Shown one piece after another: positions 1 through 7,931 of a DNA stretch of 36,211 nucleotides; position 1 is the first letter of the stretch, and every line of letters starts with the position of its first letter. The translations under genes were made by a program, and so were the position numbers. Under the pieces are notes generated by a model. It saw only the letters and a program-made list of their open reading frames with translations, was not told where the DNA came from and did not search any database. This DNA comes from Paludibacteraceae bacterium. Its GTDB lineage: Bacteria > Bacteroidota > Bacteroidia > Bacteroidales > Paludibacteraceae. Location of the stretch: positions 1-36,211 of the forward strand of contig JAQUTW010000023.1 of NCBI GenBank assembly GCA_028694215.1, written 5' to 3'.

Positions 1-58
1 GAACCCACGACCCTCGGAACCACAATCCGATGCTCTAACCAACTGAGCTACATCCACC
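1..58 (-). tRNA. tRNA-His (GTG), 3' end cut off by the window edge
   Basis: Read on the minus strand, this is a tRNA beginning GGTGGATG, followed by a D-arm (AGCTCAGTTGGTTAGAGC), an anticodon stem-loop with loop TTGTGGT (anticodon GTG, histidine) and the first half of the T-arm (GTGGGTTC). The rest of the T-arm and the acceptor 3' strand lie left of the window. The extra 5' G expected of tRNA-His fits a start at 57 or 58. A good promoter sits just upstream (71-101). Confidence 0.93.
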
Positions 59-70
59 ATTTTCGAATTG

Positions 71-101
71 CAAAATTAATACATTTCTGAATTTTATCAA
101 A
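71..101 (-). promoter_or_regulatory. Promoter of tRNA-His
   Basis: On the minus strand there is TTTG (98-101), a 19-bp spacer, and TAATTTTG (71-78). This matches the Bacteroidetes -33/-7 consensus TTTG-N19-TAnnTTTG. The predicted transcription start falls a few bases before the tRNA 5' end at 58. Confidence 0.7.
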
Positions 102-118
102 ATAAAAAAGCAAGAAAA

Positions 119-802
119 ATGGATTTTAATAGTTGTGAGTATTATATATCTGAAAATCAATGTGTCCAAGAAAAAAATGCGTATATTAAACGCTTGATTT
201 TTGCTTCGAGAAATGGTGAAGCTGTTAAAAGCATGGTGGCAAAAGGTGTATGTTATCGCAAAAATTTGGGGGTTTCGTTGGTGCGTTTGAGTGAAATAGC
301 GACCATGTGTGAACCGAATAAGGAATTGGCAGACCGATTGTGGCAGTCTGGCGGGCGTGAAGAGATGATTTTGGCTGCGTGTTTGATGCCAATAGGTGAA
401 TTTCCGTATGACTTGGCAATGGAATGGGTTGCAGCTATTGTGCAAGTTGAAATAGCAGAAATTGTGTCGATGAAGTTGTTCTCCAAATTGCCTTATGCAG
501 AGCAATTGGCAAAAGTCTTACTCAAATTGCCTTCGGAAATACCATTTCTTGTAGGGTTGTCGATAGTAGTGCGCATAGAGTCGACTGCTGATGATGCTTT
601 TTGCCAACAAGTTTGTAAATGCTTGTTTACAAATCATTTTGATAACGTAGCTATTACTCATTTACGATATACGTTTCTGGAGAACCTACTTTTCACCAAA
701 CCGCATTTTCGAGCGCAAATCGAAAACTTATTATGTTCTGTAAATTTTGAAAATGAGCAAATGCGCAACTTTTTCATGGAACTGTTGCCAATAAGGCTTT
801 AA
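119..802 (+). CDS. AlkD-like HEAT-repeat protein (DNA alkylation repair family)
   Basis: A 227-residue, largely helical protein. The order of motifs resembles the AlkD-type DNA glycosylase family: an N-terminal helical segment, then KNLGVSLVRLSEIA (about residues 48-61), then ADRLW...REEMILAACL (about 71-90). AlkD enzymes remove bulky cationic alkyl bases without base flipping. The region where Bacillus AlkD carries its catalytic Asp (after the WxxV helix) reads VEIAEIVSMKLF here, so that Asp is not obviously present and activity is uncertain. The ATG at 119 is the first in frame, and the gene is a lone transcript converging on the methyltransferase gene, with 8 bp between stop codons. The family call is by recognition only; a generic HEAT-repeat protein is the alternative. 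Confidence 0.6.
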   Translation: MDFNSCEYYISENQCVQEKNAYIKRLIFASRNGEAVKSMVAKGVCYRKNLGVSLVRLSEIATMCEPNKELADRLWQSGGREEMILAACLMPIGEFPYDLAMEWVAAIVQVEIAEIVSMKLFSKLPYAEQLAKVLLKLPSEIPFLVGLSIVVRIESTADDAFCQQVCKCLFTNHFDNVAITHLRYTFLENLLFTKPHFRAQIENLLCSVNFENEQMRNFFMELLPIRL

Positions 803-810
803 AAATAGTA

Positions 811-1983
811 TTATGCTTCTTGGGCTTTGGTACGAATAAAGTCGTTACGCTTACCGGAAAAAAGTTCTAATTTCCAGAATTCACAATTTAAAGCACCATT
901 CAGTAATTTTATTTTTTTAGAAGGACGCAGACCCATATTTTGCATACATTCTATGTGTGATGAGATGACCCAAGCCGTGCTGCTGGGAAATTTATGTTTT
1001 AATGTTTCACCCAACTGAGCGTATAATTCGTATAAATTTGCATTTAGCAAGCGTTCTCCATAAGGAGGATTCGTAACAATCAAGCATTTCTCGGTTTGTA
1101 CTTCCCAATCAGTAATAGAGCGTTGCTCCACTGTAATATATTTCGATAATCCTGCAGATTTAATGTTTTCTTGAGCAATTTCTATGGCACGTGCTGAAAT
1201 ATCATAACCTTTAATTTTAAAATTTAAAGGTCGTTCCATCGAATCGTCGTTGTAAATGCTATCATACAAATCTTTATCGAAGTTTTTCCATTTCTCAAAA
1301 GCAAATGATTGGCGATAGATGCACGGTGGAATATTGAGAGCTTTCAAAGCTGCTTCTATTAAAAAAGTTCCGGAACCGCACATCGGATCAACAAAATCGC
1401 ATTGACCGTTCCATTCTGCCATTTCGAGCATACCGGCGGCTAAAACTTCGCTAATGGGGGCTTCTGTTTGGGAAGAACGATAACCGCGTTTATGAAGCGA
1501 TTCGCCCGAACTGTCCAATAAAATTGTACAATCGGTTTGAGAAATATGAACATTAATATAGAAATCGGGATTTGTCAATCTTACAGAAGGACGTTTCCCT
1601 AATTTCTCGTTAAAATAATCGACAATGGCATCTTTTACGCGGTAAGTAACAAATTGTGAGTTTCTGAAATCGTTTGAAAAAACTGTGGCATCAATTTGGA
1701 AAGTTTGATTGGTTTCCATAATTGTGTCCCATTCAATATCTTTTGCCATTTCATATACTTCATCAGCGGTTTTGGCTTTGAAAGTTTTCAGTGGCATCAG
1801 TATGCGGGTGGCGGTTCGGCAACAAAGATTGGATTTGTACATCATAGCCAAATCTCCTGTAAATGATACGGCGCGGCGTTCTATTTGAACATTGTTGGCT
1901 CCGATTTCTATTAATTCTTTTGCTAATACTTCTTCCAAACCCTTGAAAGTTTTTGCCAGCAGTTGTTGCTCTTTATTTTCCAT
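811..1983 (-). CDS. rlmL: THUMP-domain SAM-dependent RNA methyltransferase (RlmL-like)
   Basis: A 390-residue enzyme predicted to methylate guanine N2 in 23S rRNA. The N-terminal third (about 1-160) fits a THUMP RNA-binding domain. A Rossmann methyltransferase follows, with the SAM-binding motif VDPMCGSGTFLIEAAL near residue 200 and the catalytic motif TNPPYGERL near residue 307. The length matches the RlmL half of the fused E. coli RlmKL; the RlmK half is absent, as is usual in this phylum, where these proteins are often labelled N6-adenine DNA methylase because of the NPPY motif. The start ATG overlaps the end of cysE by 11 bp, so the two are probably translated from one message. The exact target base is inferred from family. 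Confidence 0.85.
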   Translation of the reverse strand: MENKEQQLLAKTFKGLEEVLAKELIEIGANNVQIERRAVSFTGDLAMMYKSNLCCRTATRILMPLKTFKAKTADEVYEMAKDIEWDTIMETNQTFQIDATVFSNDFRNSQFVTYRVKDAIVDYFNEKLGKRPSVRLTNPDFYINVHISQTDCTILLDSSGESLHKRGYRSSQTEAPISEVLAAGMLEMAEWNGQCDFVDPMCGSGTFLIEAALKALNIPPCIYRQSFAFEKWKNFDKDLYDSIYNDDSMERPLNFKIKGYDISARAIEIAQENIKSAGLSKYITVEQRSITDWEVQTEKCLIVTNPPYGERLLNANLYELYAQLGETLKHKFPSSTAWVISSHIECMQNMGLRPSKKIKLLNGALNCEFWKLELFSGKRNDFIRTKAQEA

Positions 1984-2869
1984 CTGTGATTTTTTGTTTG
2001 TTTTGTTGCATTATTTTACTGTCGGCAGGCACATCTTTGTCTATCCATATATTGCCGCCAATAATGGAGTTTTTGCCAATTGTAATTCTACCTAAAATAG
2101 ACGAATTAGAATATATGATAACATTATCTTCGATAATCGGGTGGCGCGGTATGCCTTTTATCGGATTACCATCTTTATCTAATGGAAAATTTTTAGCTCC
2201 AAGAGTTACTCCCTGATAGAGTTTTACATGATTTCCGATAATGGTTGTTTCGCCAATGACTACACCTGTTCCGTGATCAATGGTGAAATAGTGTCCAATA
2301 ACGGCTCCTGGATGTATATCGATACCGGTTTCAGAGTGTGCCATTTCCGTGATGATGCGTGGTATAATCGGTACACCCAACAAAAGTAATTCGTGCGCTA
2401 TTCTATAATTGCTGATGGCGCGAATGGCCGGATAACAGAAAATAATTTCAGTGCTGTTTTTGGCAGCAGGGTCTCCTTCGTATGTGGCTTGTACATCGGT
2501 AAGCAATGCTTTGCGAATATCCGGCAGACGCTCTATAAAACGGTTGGCAATTTCGTTGGCATAGTTTTTGTTTTTCTCTAAACTTTTGTCGCAGGTAGTA
2601 CACAAACCGGCAAAAATTTGACTTGCCAAAAGTTCTTCCAAATCCCAAATATTACTGGCAATATGTTTTTTGATTGTGCTGGCATTGATGGCAGAGTTGC
2701 CAAAATAACCCGGAAATAAAATACTTCTGACTATTAATACGATTTTTTCTAAGGTGTCAATGCTTGGCATTGGCTTATTTTCCGAATGTTTGTAGCACAA
2801 CGTTTGGTAGTCTTTGGTATTTGCCAATTGCTTGATGATGATGTCTAACTTTTGTTCATTATTTTCCAT
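1973..2869 (-). CDS. cysE: Serine O-acetyltransferase
   Basis: A 298-residue enzyme that makes O-acetylserine from serine and acetyl-CoA, the first step of cysteine synthesis in the cytoplasm. The N-terminal half is the helical SATase domain. The C-terminal half is a left-handed beta-helix of hexapeptide repeats, with the family signature GIDIHPGAVIG, then IDHGTGVVIGET, GNHVKLYQGVTLGA and the final IIGGNIWI repeat. It overlaps the downstream rRNA methyltransferase gene by 11 bp. Only 43 bp separate it from the upstream restriction endonuclease gene, and I see no convincing TAnnTTTG box there, so it may depend on read-through from the restriction-modification genes or on an internal promoter. 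Confidence 0.93.
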   Translation of the reverse strand: MENNEQKLDIIIKQLANTKDYQTLCYKHSENKPMPSIDTLEKIVLIVRSILFPGYFGNSAINASTIKKHIASNIWDLEELLASQIFAGLCTTCDKSLEKNKNYANEIANRFIERLPDIRKALLTDVQATYEGDPAAKNSTEIIFCYPAIRAISNYRIAHELLLLGVPIIPRIITEMAHSETGIDIHPGAVIGHYFTIDHGTGVVIGETTIIGNHVKLYQGVTLGAKNFPLDKDGNPIKGIPRHPIIEDNVIIYSNSSILGRITIGKNSIIGGNIWIDKDVPADSKIMQQNKQKITDGK

Positions 2870-2912
2870 AAAATCAATATAACAATTTATCTAATAATAT
2901 TTTACAAAATAA

Positions 2913-4676
2913 TTACGCATATTTCTGCTTCAGATTTTGAATTTCTGAAACAATATGTTTGCGCCACACAATAGCATTCGGAATTGTATCTAATTCAACG
3001 CAACAATTATAAAATGTCATCATTTCTGTATGTGTAATTCTCATTCCTTTTTGTTTGACATTCCTGATAATTTCAAGTAAATCTATCAATTCTGAAATTG
3101 TTATCGGAATTATCTTCTGTTTTTTGCCCTCGTATTCGTATTTTACGGCAGTCCAAAAAGTGTTAATCGTATCCTGATGAATCTGTGGTGCAATAAAAAG
3201 GCAATAATTTGGAAGTGTAGCATGATTATTTTCAAAGTCGCGCAAATGGCGCATAACTGGCTGTCCTTCATTGAACCACTGATTACGTCCAGTTAGCATT
3301 GTTACCTCGCAAATTGCCTGAAAGCTATTGTAATAGCATTCAATATCAGGAACTTTTGAAGGAGCAGTAAAAGTTGGTTCGTTATCATCGCCAAGTGGTG
3401 AATTAGGTTTAATTAAAGTTGCATCATCAATAATATTCAGTGCAATATTCGACCATTTTTCTAATGCGATAGATGGCTTTATTCCAAGAGTTTTTATTTT
3501 TTTTAAAGAATCTGTTGCTTCCGTGATTTTGAAATCTTCTTCATATTCATATTTTAATAATTCGTTTTGCAATGATAGGCGTTCCTTTCTCAATTTCTCA
3601 ATTTGAATCTTTAAGGTTTCTACATTGTTAGCTATTATAAAATCGGATATTTTTTTCTCTAATTTTTTCTCTAAAACGATAATTTCATCAGCAATTTTTT
3701 GCACTATCTTTTTTAATTCATTTATTGATTCAAATGGTAATGTATAGCCGTTATAATTGCCAATGTAGGTTTGATATTCCTCTTTAGAGAAAGGTAATGC
3801 CTTACCGCTTAAATCATTCAGAATTGAATTTATTTCGGTCATTCTGCGTGGTTCTAAATCAACATAATAGCCACCACTACGAATATAGATGTATTTTGTA
3901 AGTCGTAAACAGCGAATGATATTGTCGGTATATTCATTGATATTTTGTTGTGGGTTATTAAAGTCTTTCAAATAATCGTCAATATATTTTTTGATAAACT
4001 TTTCTCTTTCGCTGAAAACCTGTATTTCTTCACATTTTCTACGAAAACTCAGTAATTCTATAGCTATTTTTTCTATATTTTTGTAATCTGTAATTGACAA
4101 AGCATAAATGCCAAATTCGAGTTTTGAAATTCCTTTTGCTTTTTGATGATTTTTCTCACAAAATTCGTTTACACATTTTATTAGACGTAAAGCACATACA
4201 AATGGCTTAACGTTGAAATCTGAAAAACCTTGCATCAATGGATTTGGATATTGAAATTTAAGAAGATAAGCAAGCATTACATCTCCAATTTCAATATTAC
4301 CATCTAAAAACCTTTTTCCTGTATCGGTTATTGTTATCTTATTGTCATTCAACGCAACAAGTCCCATTTTTTCAATAGGATCAAACGAAGTTCTGCCACG
4401 CATTGGGGCATCTTGATAGTTTTGAGCGTTAAATATATCCGCAGCCTCTTGCAGTGTCAATTTATGCGACAAATCATAAAATGCCTTTTTTAATTTTGTG
4501 GGTAAAATGTCAATTTTAGTAGGATAATAATGTCTGTTTTTTATCAAACGAATTTGTAATTCTTTTTGTGCAGACTTTGTCCATTCGCGATTTTCCATTT
4601 CGGCAATCGTGCAAAGAAAATGATATGCGCGTTCAGGATTGCGCATCGTCGTAGAACAAGACCAAAGTTGTTTCAT
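2913..4676 (-). CDS. Type II restriction endonuclease, AlwI/BstNBI family
   Basis: A 587-residue protein. The N-terminus (LWSCSTTMRNPERAYHFL) matches the opening typical of AlwI-family enzymes (PF09491), which bind asymmetric sites such as GGATC or GAGTC and cut a few bases to one side. The C-terminal nuclease part contains PD (residue 443-444), EVT (457-459), E470 and H477. The spacings D-13-E-13-E are those I recall for N.BspD6I/N.BstNBI (D456, E469, E482), so the active site looks complete. A Lys/Glu-rich, probably coiled segment lies at about 325-385. It is the last gene of a three-gene minus-strand group behind two adenine methyltransferases, 15 bp after the second one. The site it cuts cannot be read from sequence; GGATC is a guess from the family. 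Confidence 0.85.
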   Translation of the reverse strand: MKQLWSCSTTMRNPERAYHFLCTIAEMENREWTKSAQKELQIRLIKNRHYYPTKIDILPTKLKKAFYDLSHKLTLQEAADIFNAQNYQDAPMRGRTSFDPIEKMGLVALNDNKITITDTGKRFLDGNIEIGDVMLAYLLKFQYPNPLMQGFSDFNVKPFVCALRLIKCVNEFCEKNHQKAKGISKLEFGIYALSITDYKNIEKIAIELLSFRRKCEEIQVFSEREKFIKKYIDDYLKDFNNPQQNINEYTDNIIRCLRLTKYIYIRSGGYYVDLEPRRMTEINSILNDLSGKALPFSKEEYQTYIGNYNGYTLPFESINELKKIVQKIADEIIVLEKKLEKKISDFIIANNVETLKIQIEKLRKERLSLQNELLKYEYEEDFKITEATDSLKKIKTLGIKPSIALEKWSNIALNIIDDATLIKPNSPLGDDNEPTFTAPSKVPDIECYYNSFQAICEVTMLTGRNQWFNEGQPVMRHLRDFENNHATLPNYCLFIAPQIHQDTINTFWTAVKYEYEGKKQKIIPITISELIDLLEIIRNVKQKGMRITHTEMMTFYNCCVELDTIPNAIVWRKHIVSEIQNLKQKYA

Positions 4677-4691
4677 ATTCTTTCTTTCTTT

Positions 4692-5609
4692 TTAGTAGTT
4701 TATTACAAGAATTTCATCGCTACCTGAAATTCTGTCTTTTGTTTGATAACTCGCATTTGAATAGTTATAATCCAAATGAATACACGTATAATCAGGATTA
4801 GTTTCTATCCATTTTTTTAAAATACAGTTTGTTTTCCCTTTGCTACTCAGGACATTAGATAATGCGAAACGGATCCCACGATTATTCAGATTGTCAAGTT
4901 TGTGCAATAAATCTTGCTCTGCACACAATGTCCACATACCCTGTTCATTATATGTGGCGCAAGTTACCAAATAAGGAGGGTCGCAATAAACAAAATCCTG
5001 AAGAGTTAGATTCTTTATATCGAAATTCCTAAAGTCTTGATTTGCAAATGTGCAATTAATTTGATGCAAACGTTCAATAAAACGATTTAATTTTCTTTGC
5101 ATTGTTACATTAAAATCGCGCTTCCCGACCGGCAAATTAAATTCACCTTTTGCGTTAAATCTTATTTGATTATTGAATGCAAAAAGAATCAAAACATAGA
5201 ATTGAATAAAATATTGAAAATCAAATGTTTTATTTCTATTGAAACTCTCTCTTAATTTATTAAATGGTGCTTTATTAAAATCGCCTAATCCATTGTTACT
5301 ATCGCAATTATAATAATTATAACCATTTTTGTATGCCCACGAAAGACCATATTCATTTATTGTTGTAGCTATTGAATCGACAATAACTTGGCGGTCGTTT
5401 TCTTTAAATAACTGCAAAAGTTGAATAACTCTCGTATCTATATCATTAAAAATTACCCTTCGACAAGTTATATTGCAACCAACATTTCCACCACCACAAA
5501 ATAAATCCACAAAAGTGTCTATTTCTTTTGGAAAATGTGGCAGAATCTGGGGCAAAAGTTTGAATTTACCGCCTGTATAATTTAGTGGTGATTGCAGTAT
5601 TTCTTTCAT
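4692..5609 (-). CDS. D12-class (Dam-like) adenine-N6 DNA methyltransferase, second of the pair
   Basis: About 305 residues. The motif order is that of alpha-class enzymes: SAM-binding motif X/I segments SPLNYTGGKFKLLPQI and FVDLFCGGGNVG near the N-terminus, then a target-recognition region, then the catalytic DPPY (FVYCDPPYL, near residue 215). The upstream TTG at 5630 lies inside the end of the preceding methyltransferase gene; the ATG at 5609 comes 5 bases after that gene's stop and is the better start. It should protect one strand of the asymmetric site recognised by the neighbouring endonuclease, with the other methyltransferase protecting the other strand. It appears intact. Confidence 0.9.
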   Translation of the reverse strand: MKEILQSPLNYTGGKFKLLPQILPHFPKEIDTFVDLFCGGGNVGCNITCRRVIFNDIDTRVIQLLQLFKENDRQVIVDSIATTINEYGLSWAYKNGYNYYNCDSNNGLGDFNKAPFNKLRESFNRNKTFDFQYFIQFYVLILFAFNNQIRFNAKGEFNLPVGKRDFNVTMQRKLNRFIERLHQINCTFANQDFRNFDIKNLTLQDFVYCDPPYLVTCATYNEQGMWTLCAEQDLLHKLDNLNNRGIRFALSNVLSSKGKTNCILKKWIETNPDYTCIHLDYNYSNASYQTKDRISGSDEILVINY

Positions 5610-5614
5610 TAATT

Positions 5615-6631
5615 TTATTTGCAAACACAAAGAAATAAGCGTTCTTTGTTTCCTTTAATATCTGATTTCCCGGTTGTAAACGTTTTATATTCTTCCGAAA
5701 AAATTTGTACAGAACCCTTTCGACCTAGTATTCTCAAAATTTCATCATCAGTAATTTTTGCATTTGATCGATTATTCCCCTTGTTACTCATATTATTGTA
5801 CGATAATAAAATATATTTGCAACGGAGCGAAGAAATCAACTCTTCGAAAGTTTTGGGCGCGAATTTTGTACAATAATCACTTTTTAAGTTTTGTCTGTTC
5901 ATTTTTCTTGCGATGCCTTTTACTTCTGGTTGTTTCCACCGAGCAACGTTCTCTAATAAATGGTAAGCATCGCAATATTGGCGTGAATTATATGGTGGAT
6001 CCAAATAAACCAAATCCGCTTCAATTTGTTTGGCAATAGAATTTATATCCTGATTAAAACAACGATTTTGTGCATTATTGGCATTTGAAGCATTGGGATA
6101 ATAGAGTTCCAATTTTTTGTCGAAAGTAACACCTTGCCGGAATGCATCGTAGTGTCCACAAGTATTTGCAATTCTGTCCATTGCATATAGCAGAGAGGTT
6201 ATCAGTAATGCCTTTTCGCGTTCATTGATATTCTTTTCTACAAATTTTTGTTCAATATCATTACGAATATATCCAATTTTAGAGCAATCGGCAGCAGAAA
6301 AAAATGTGTCAGCAAAATTTTCTGACATATAATTATTCTCACTGACATGCAAGTTGTTGTAAAAGTCAATGATATTTTTTATTTTCAGAGAATCAAATTG
6401 TTGTGGAGAAAACCATGCCAAATTGCAAATATAATTACTGTAAAGAATATCGTTAGTAATAATTATTTTTTCGGGAAACGCAGATGATACCGCACCTGTC
6501 CCTGCAAATAAGTCGGCAAAAATATCGATGGAATCGCAATTCTCATTCACCGTTTTTGTGATAAAAGGCAATAATTTGTACTTGTTCCCTAAATAACGCC
6601 GATTATTTATGGCTGTTGATTTTATACTCAT
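5615..6631 (-). CDS. D12-class adenine-N6 DNA methyltransferase, first of the pair
   Basis: About 338 residues. It has RRYLGNKYKLLPFI and DIFADLFAGTGAVS for SAM binding and LVYLDPPYNSRQY as the catalytic motif. The FokI-type long insertion between motifs I and IV and the SYNNMSNKG segment near the C-terminus distinguish it from its neighbour, so the two are different subfamilies rather than a recent duplication. The ATG at 6631 (MSIKSTAINN) was chosen over the TTG at 6673 because that TTG forms part of a -7 promoter box. It is first in the restriction-modification group, so modification is made before restriction. No controller (C) protein gene is visible. Confidence 0.88.
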   Translation of the reverse strand: MSIKSTAINNRRYLGNKYKLLPFITKTVNENCDSIDIFADLFAGTGAVSSAFPEKIIITNDILYSNYICNLAWFSPQQFDSLKIKNIIDFYNNLHVSENNYMSENFADTFFSAADCSKIGYIRNDIEQKFVEKNINEREKALLITSLLYAMDRIANTCGHYDAFRQGVTFDKKLELYYPNASNANNAQNRCFNQDINSIAKQIEADLVYLDPPYNSRQYCDAYHLLENVARWKQPEVKGIARKMNRQNLKSDYCTKFAPKTFEELISSLRCKYILLSYNNMSNKGNNRSNAKITDDEILRILGRKGSVQIFSEEYKTFTTGKSDIKGNKERLFLCVCK

Positions 6632-6670
6632 AACGATAATTGCGATTTTTATATAGAAGTAAAGAGATTG

Positions 6671-6678
6671 CAAATTTA
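6671..6678 (-). promoter_or_regulatory. -7 box of the restriction-modification genes
   Basis: The minus strand reads TAAATTTG, a full TAnnTTTG match, 39 bases before the ATG at 6631. The -33 region is poor (no TTTG at 19-21 bp). A perfect inverted repeat TAGAA-A-TTCTA lies just upstream of it at about 6696-6706 and could be an operator. Confidence 0.5.
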
Positions 6679-6723
6679 CAATTCTTTCTCTACAATAGAA
6701 ATTCTACAAATTCTTTTTTCTTC

Positions 6724-7233
6724 TTATATCTTTTTTATGGATTCAATAGCTTGTTGGCTACGCTTTTCTCCTATTTGGTCTATTTCTATAAATTTTTTCC
6801 CGTACCGAATCAGTTCGCGTTTGTACCAGTCATATAAGAAATCTCGGTTGGTCGGATTTTCTCTTACCGGATCGTATTCCCAAGTAATATTGGGTTTGCA
6901 AAGTAGATATAAATCGACATTACAGTTTTTGATGGCTGATTCAATCCATTTGGGTTCGTGTTTGTAAACGTGCAAAAACCACACGTGCGTAATAATTAGA
7001 AACGTGTCGAAAAATACGTATTTCTGTTGGGAACATACCGCTTTCTCAAACTCTTTTATCTGAGTTTTTGCAATGATTTCCACATCGGCATAGGTATATG
7101 GACGATTGAGCGTTTCAACGTATGTCCGTGCATATTCAGGAACCCAAATGGTACTAAAATGTGCCGCCAGATCTTTTGCCAATGTGGTTTTACCTGTCGA
7201 TTCCGGTCCTGTTATGACAATTGCTTTTGCCAC
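6724..7233 (-). CDS. NadR-like P-loop kinase (ribosylnicotinamide kinase family)
   Basis: A 169-residue AAA/P-loop protein. The Walker A motif GPESTGKTT is at residues 9-17, followed by VPEYARTY, the signature of the C-terminal kinase domain of NadR, which phosphorylates nicotinamide riboside to NMN. A stand-alone kinase without the adenylyltransferase half is common in Bacteroidetes. The start is GTG at 7233; no ATG is available before the P-loop, and residue 2 onward (AKAIVITG) fits the family N-terminus. It is divergent from the PAP2 gene. No pnuC transporter or NAD synthesis gene lies nearby, so the substrate is inferred from family only. Confidence 0.8.
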   Translation of the reverse strand: MAKAIVITGPESTGKTTLAKDLAAHFSTIWVPEYARTYVETLNRPYTYADVEIIAKTQIKEFEKAVCSQQKYVFFDTFLIITHVWFLHVYKHEPKWIESAIKNCNVDLYLLCKPNITWEYDPVRENPTNRDFLYDWYKRELIRYGKKFIEIDQIGEKRSQQAIESIKKI

Positions 7234-7251
7234 GAATTTTATTTATCTTTG
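7221..7251 (+). promoter_or_regulatory. Promoter of the PAP2 gene
   Basis: TTG (7221-7223), a 20-bp spacer and TATCTTTG (7244-7251) match the Bacteroidetes consensus. The expected transcription start is about 10 bases before the ATG at 7267. The promoter overlaps the first codons of the divergent kinase gene. Confidence 0.65.
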
Positions 7252-7266
7252 CCGCAAAAAGAAATT

Positions 7267-7926
7267 ATGTGCAAAGATATTTTAAAAGTTTCATTTATCG
7301 GCATACTTCTGACGTTTTCTATTCAAATTTTTGCAGAGAGACCGAATGTAGATGGCTTTGATTTCAAAGGTACATATTATTTTAACAGCCATTCCACCAA
7401 AGCATCACGAGGTTATTCACAATTTTGTGATGCTACAACCATACCGTTTTCTATCGCTATTCCGTGTGCAATGGTTATTGGAGGTTGGATTGCACATGAC
7501 GAAACTGTGTTGCGTGAAGCCTTGGGTGTTGCCATTGGTACGGTTGTCAGTGCAGGTGCTTTATACACAACAAAAAAAATATTTAATCGCCACAGACCTT
7601 ACGAAACGTATCCCGAACAGATAAATCCTATGGAGTATGAATGGAGCTCTTCCTTTCCGTCCGGACATACCGGCATGGCTTTTTCTACTGCTACTTCATT
7701 GACGATGGCATTTCCTAAGTGGTATGTTGGCGTTCCTGTTTATCTTTGGGCTACTTCAGTGGGTATTTCCCGATTGGAAGCTGGCGTACATTATCCTACT
7801 GATGTCATAGCCGGAGCGGTTTTGGGTACAGGTTGTGCCGTAGCTTCTTACTATATCAATCGGGCTATTTGGCAAAGTGTTGATAAGAAAAAAGAACTGA
7901 AAGCACTGGAAAATTATCCCAAATAA
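7267..7926 (+). CDS. Secreted PAP2-family phosphatase
   Basis: A 219-residue protein with an N-terminal hydrophobic segment (about 6-20) that reads as a signal peptide. All three phosphatase motifs are present: KKIFNRHRP (near residue 103), PSGHT (near 131, catalytic His) and SRLEAGVHYPTD (near 168, nucleophile His). Family members remove phosphate from lipids such as undecaprenyl pyrophosphate, phosphatidate or lipid A in the periplasm. ATG 7267 was chosen because the promoter box ends at 7251 and everything upstream is antisense to the kinase gene. The gene converges on the protease gene with 5 bp between stops. Its specific lipid substrate cannot be told from sequence. Confidence 0.88.
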   Translation: MCKDILKVSFIGILLTFSIQIFAERPNVDGFDFKGTYYFNSHSTKASRGYSQFCDATTIPFSIAIPCAMVIGGWIAHDETVLREALGVAIGTVVSAGALYTTKKIFNRHRPYETYPEQINPMEYEWSSSFPSGHTGMAFSTATSLTMAFPKWYVGVPVYLWATSVGISRLEAGVHYPTDVIAGAVLGTGCAVASYYINRAIWQSVDKKKELKALENYPK

Positions 7927-7931
7927 ATCGC

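Noticed and set aside
2913-6631. GGATC avoidance as proof of the restriction site
   Set aside because: GGATC/GATCC sites are plainly present (for example near 4866, 5998, 12102, 17026), and a methylated host need not avoid them; no conclusion possible.
6632-6673. N-terminal extension of the first methyltransferase from TTG 6673
   Set aside because: The TTG is part of the -7 box TAAATTTG; ATG 6631 leaves the SAM motif intact.
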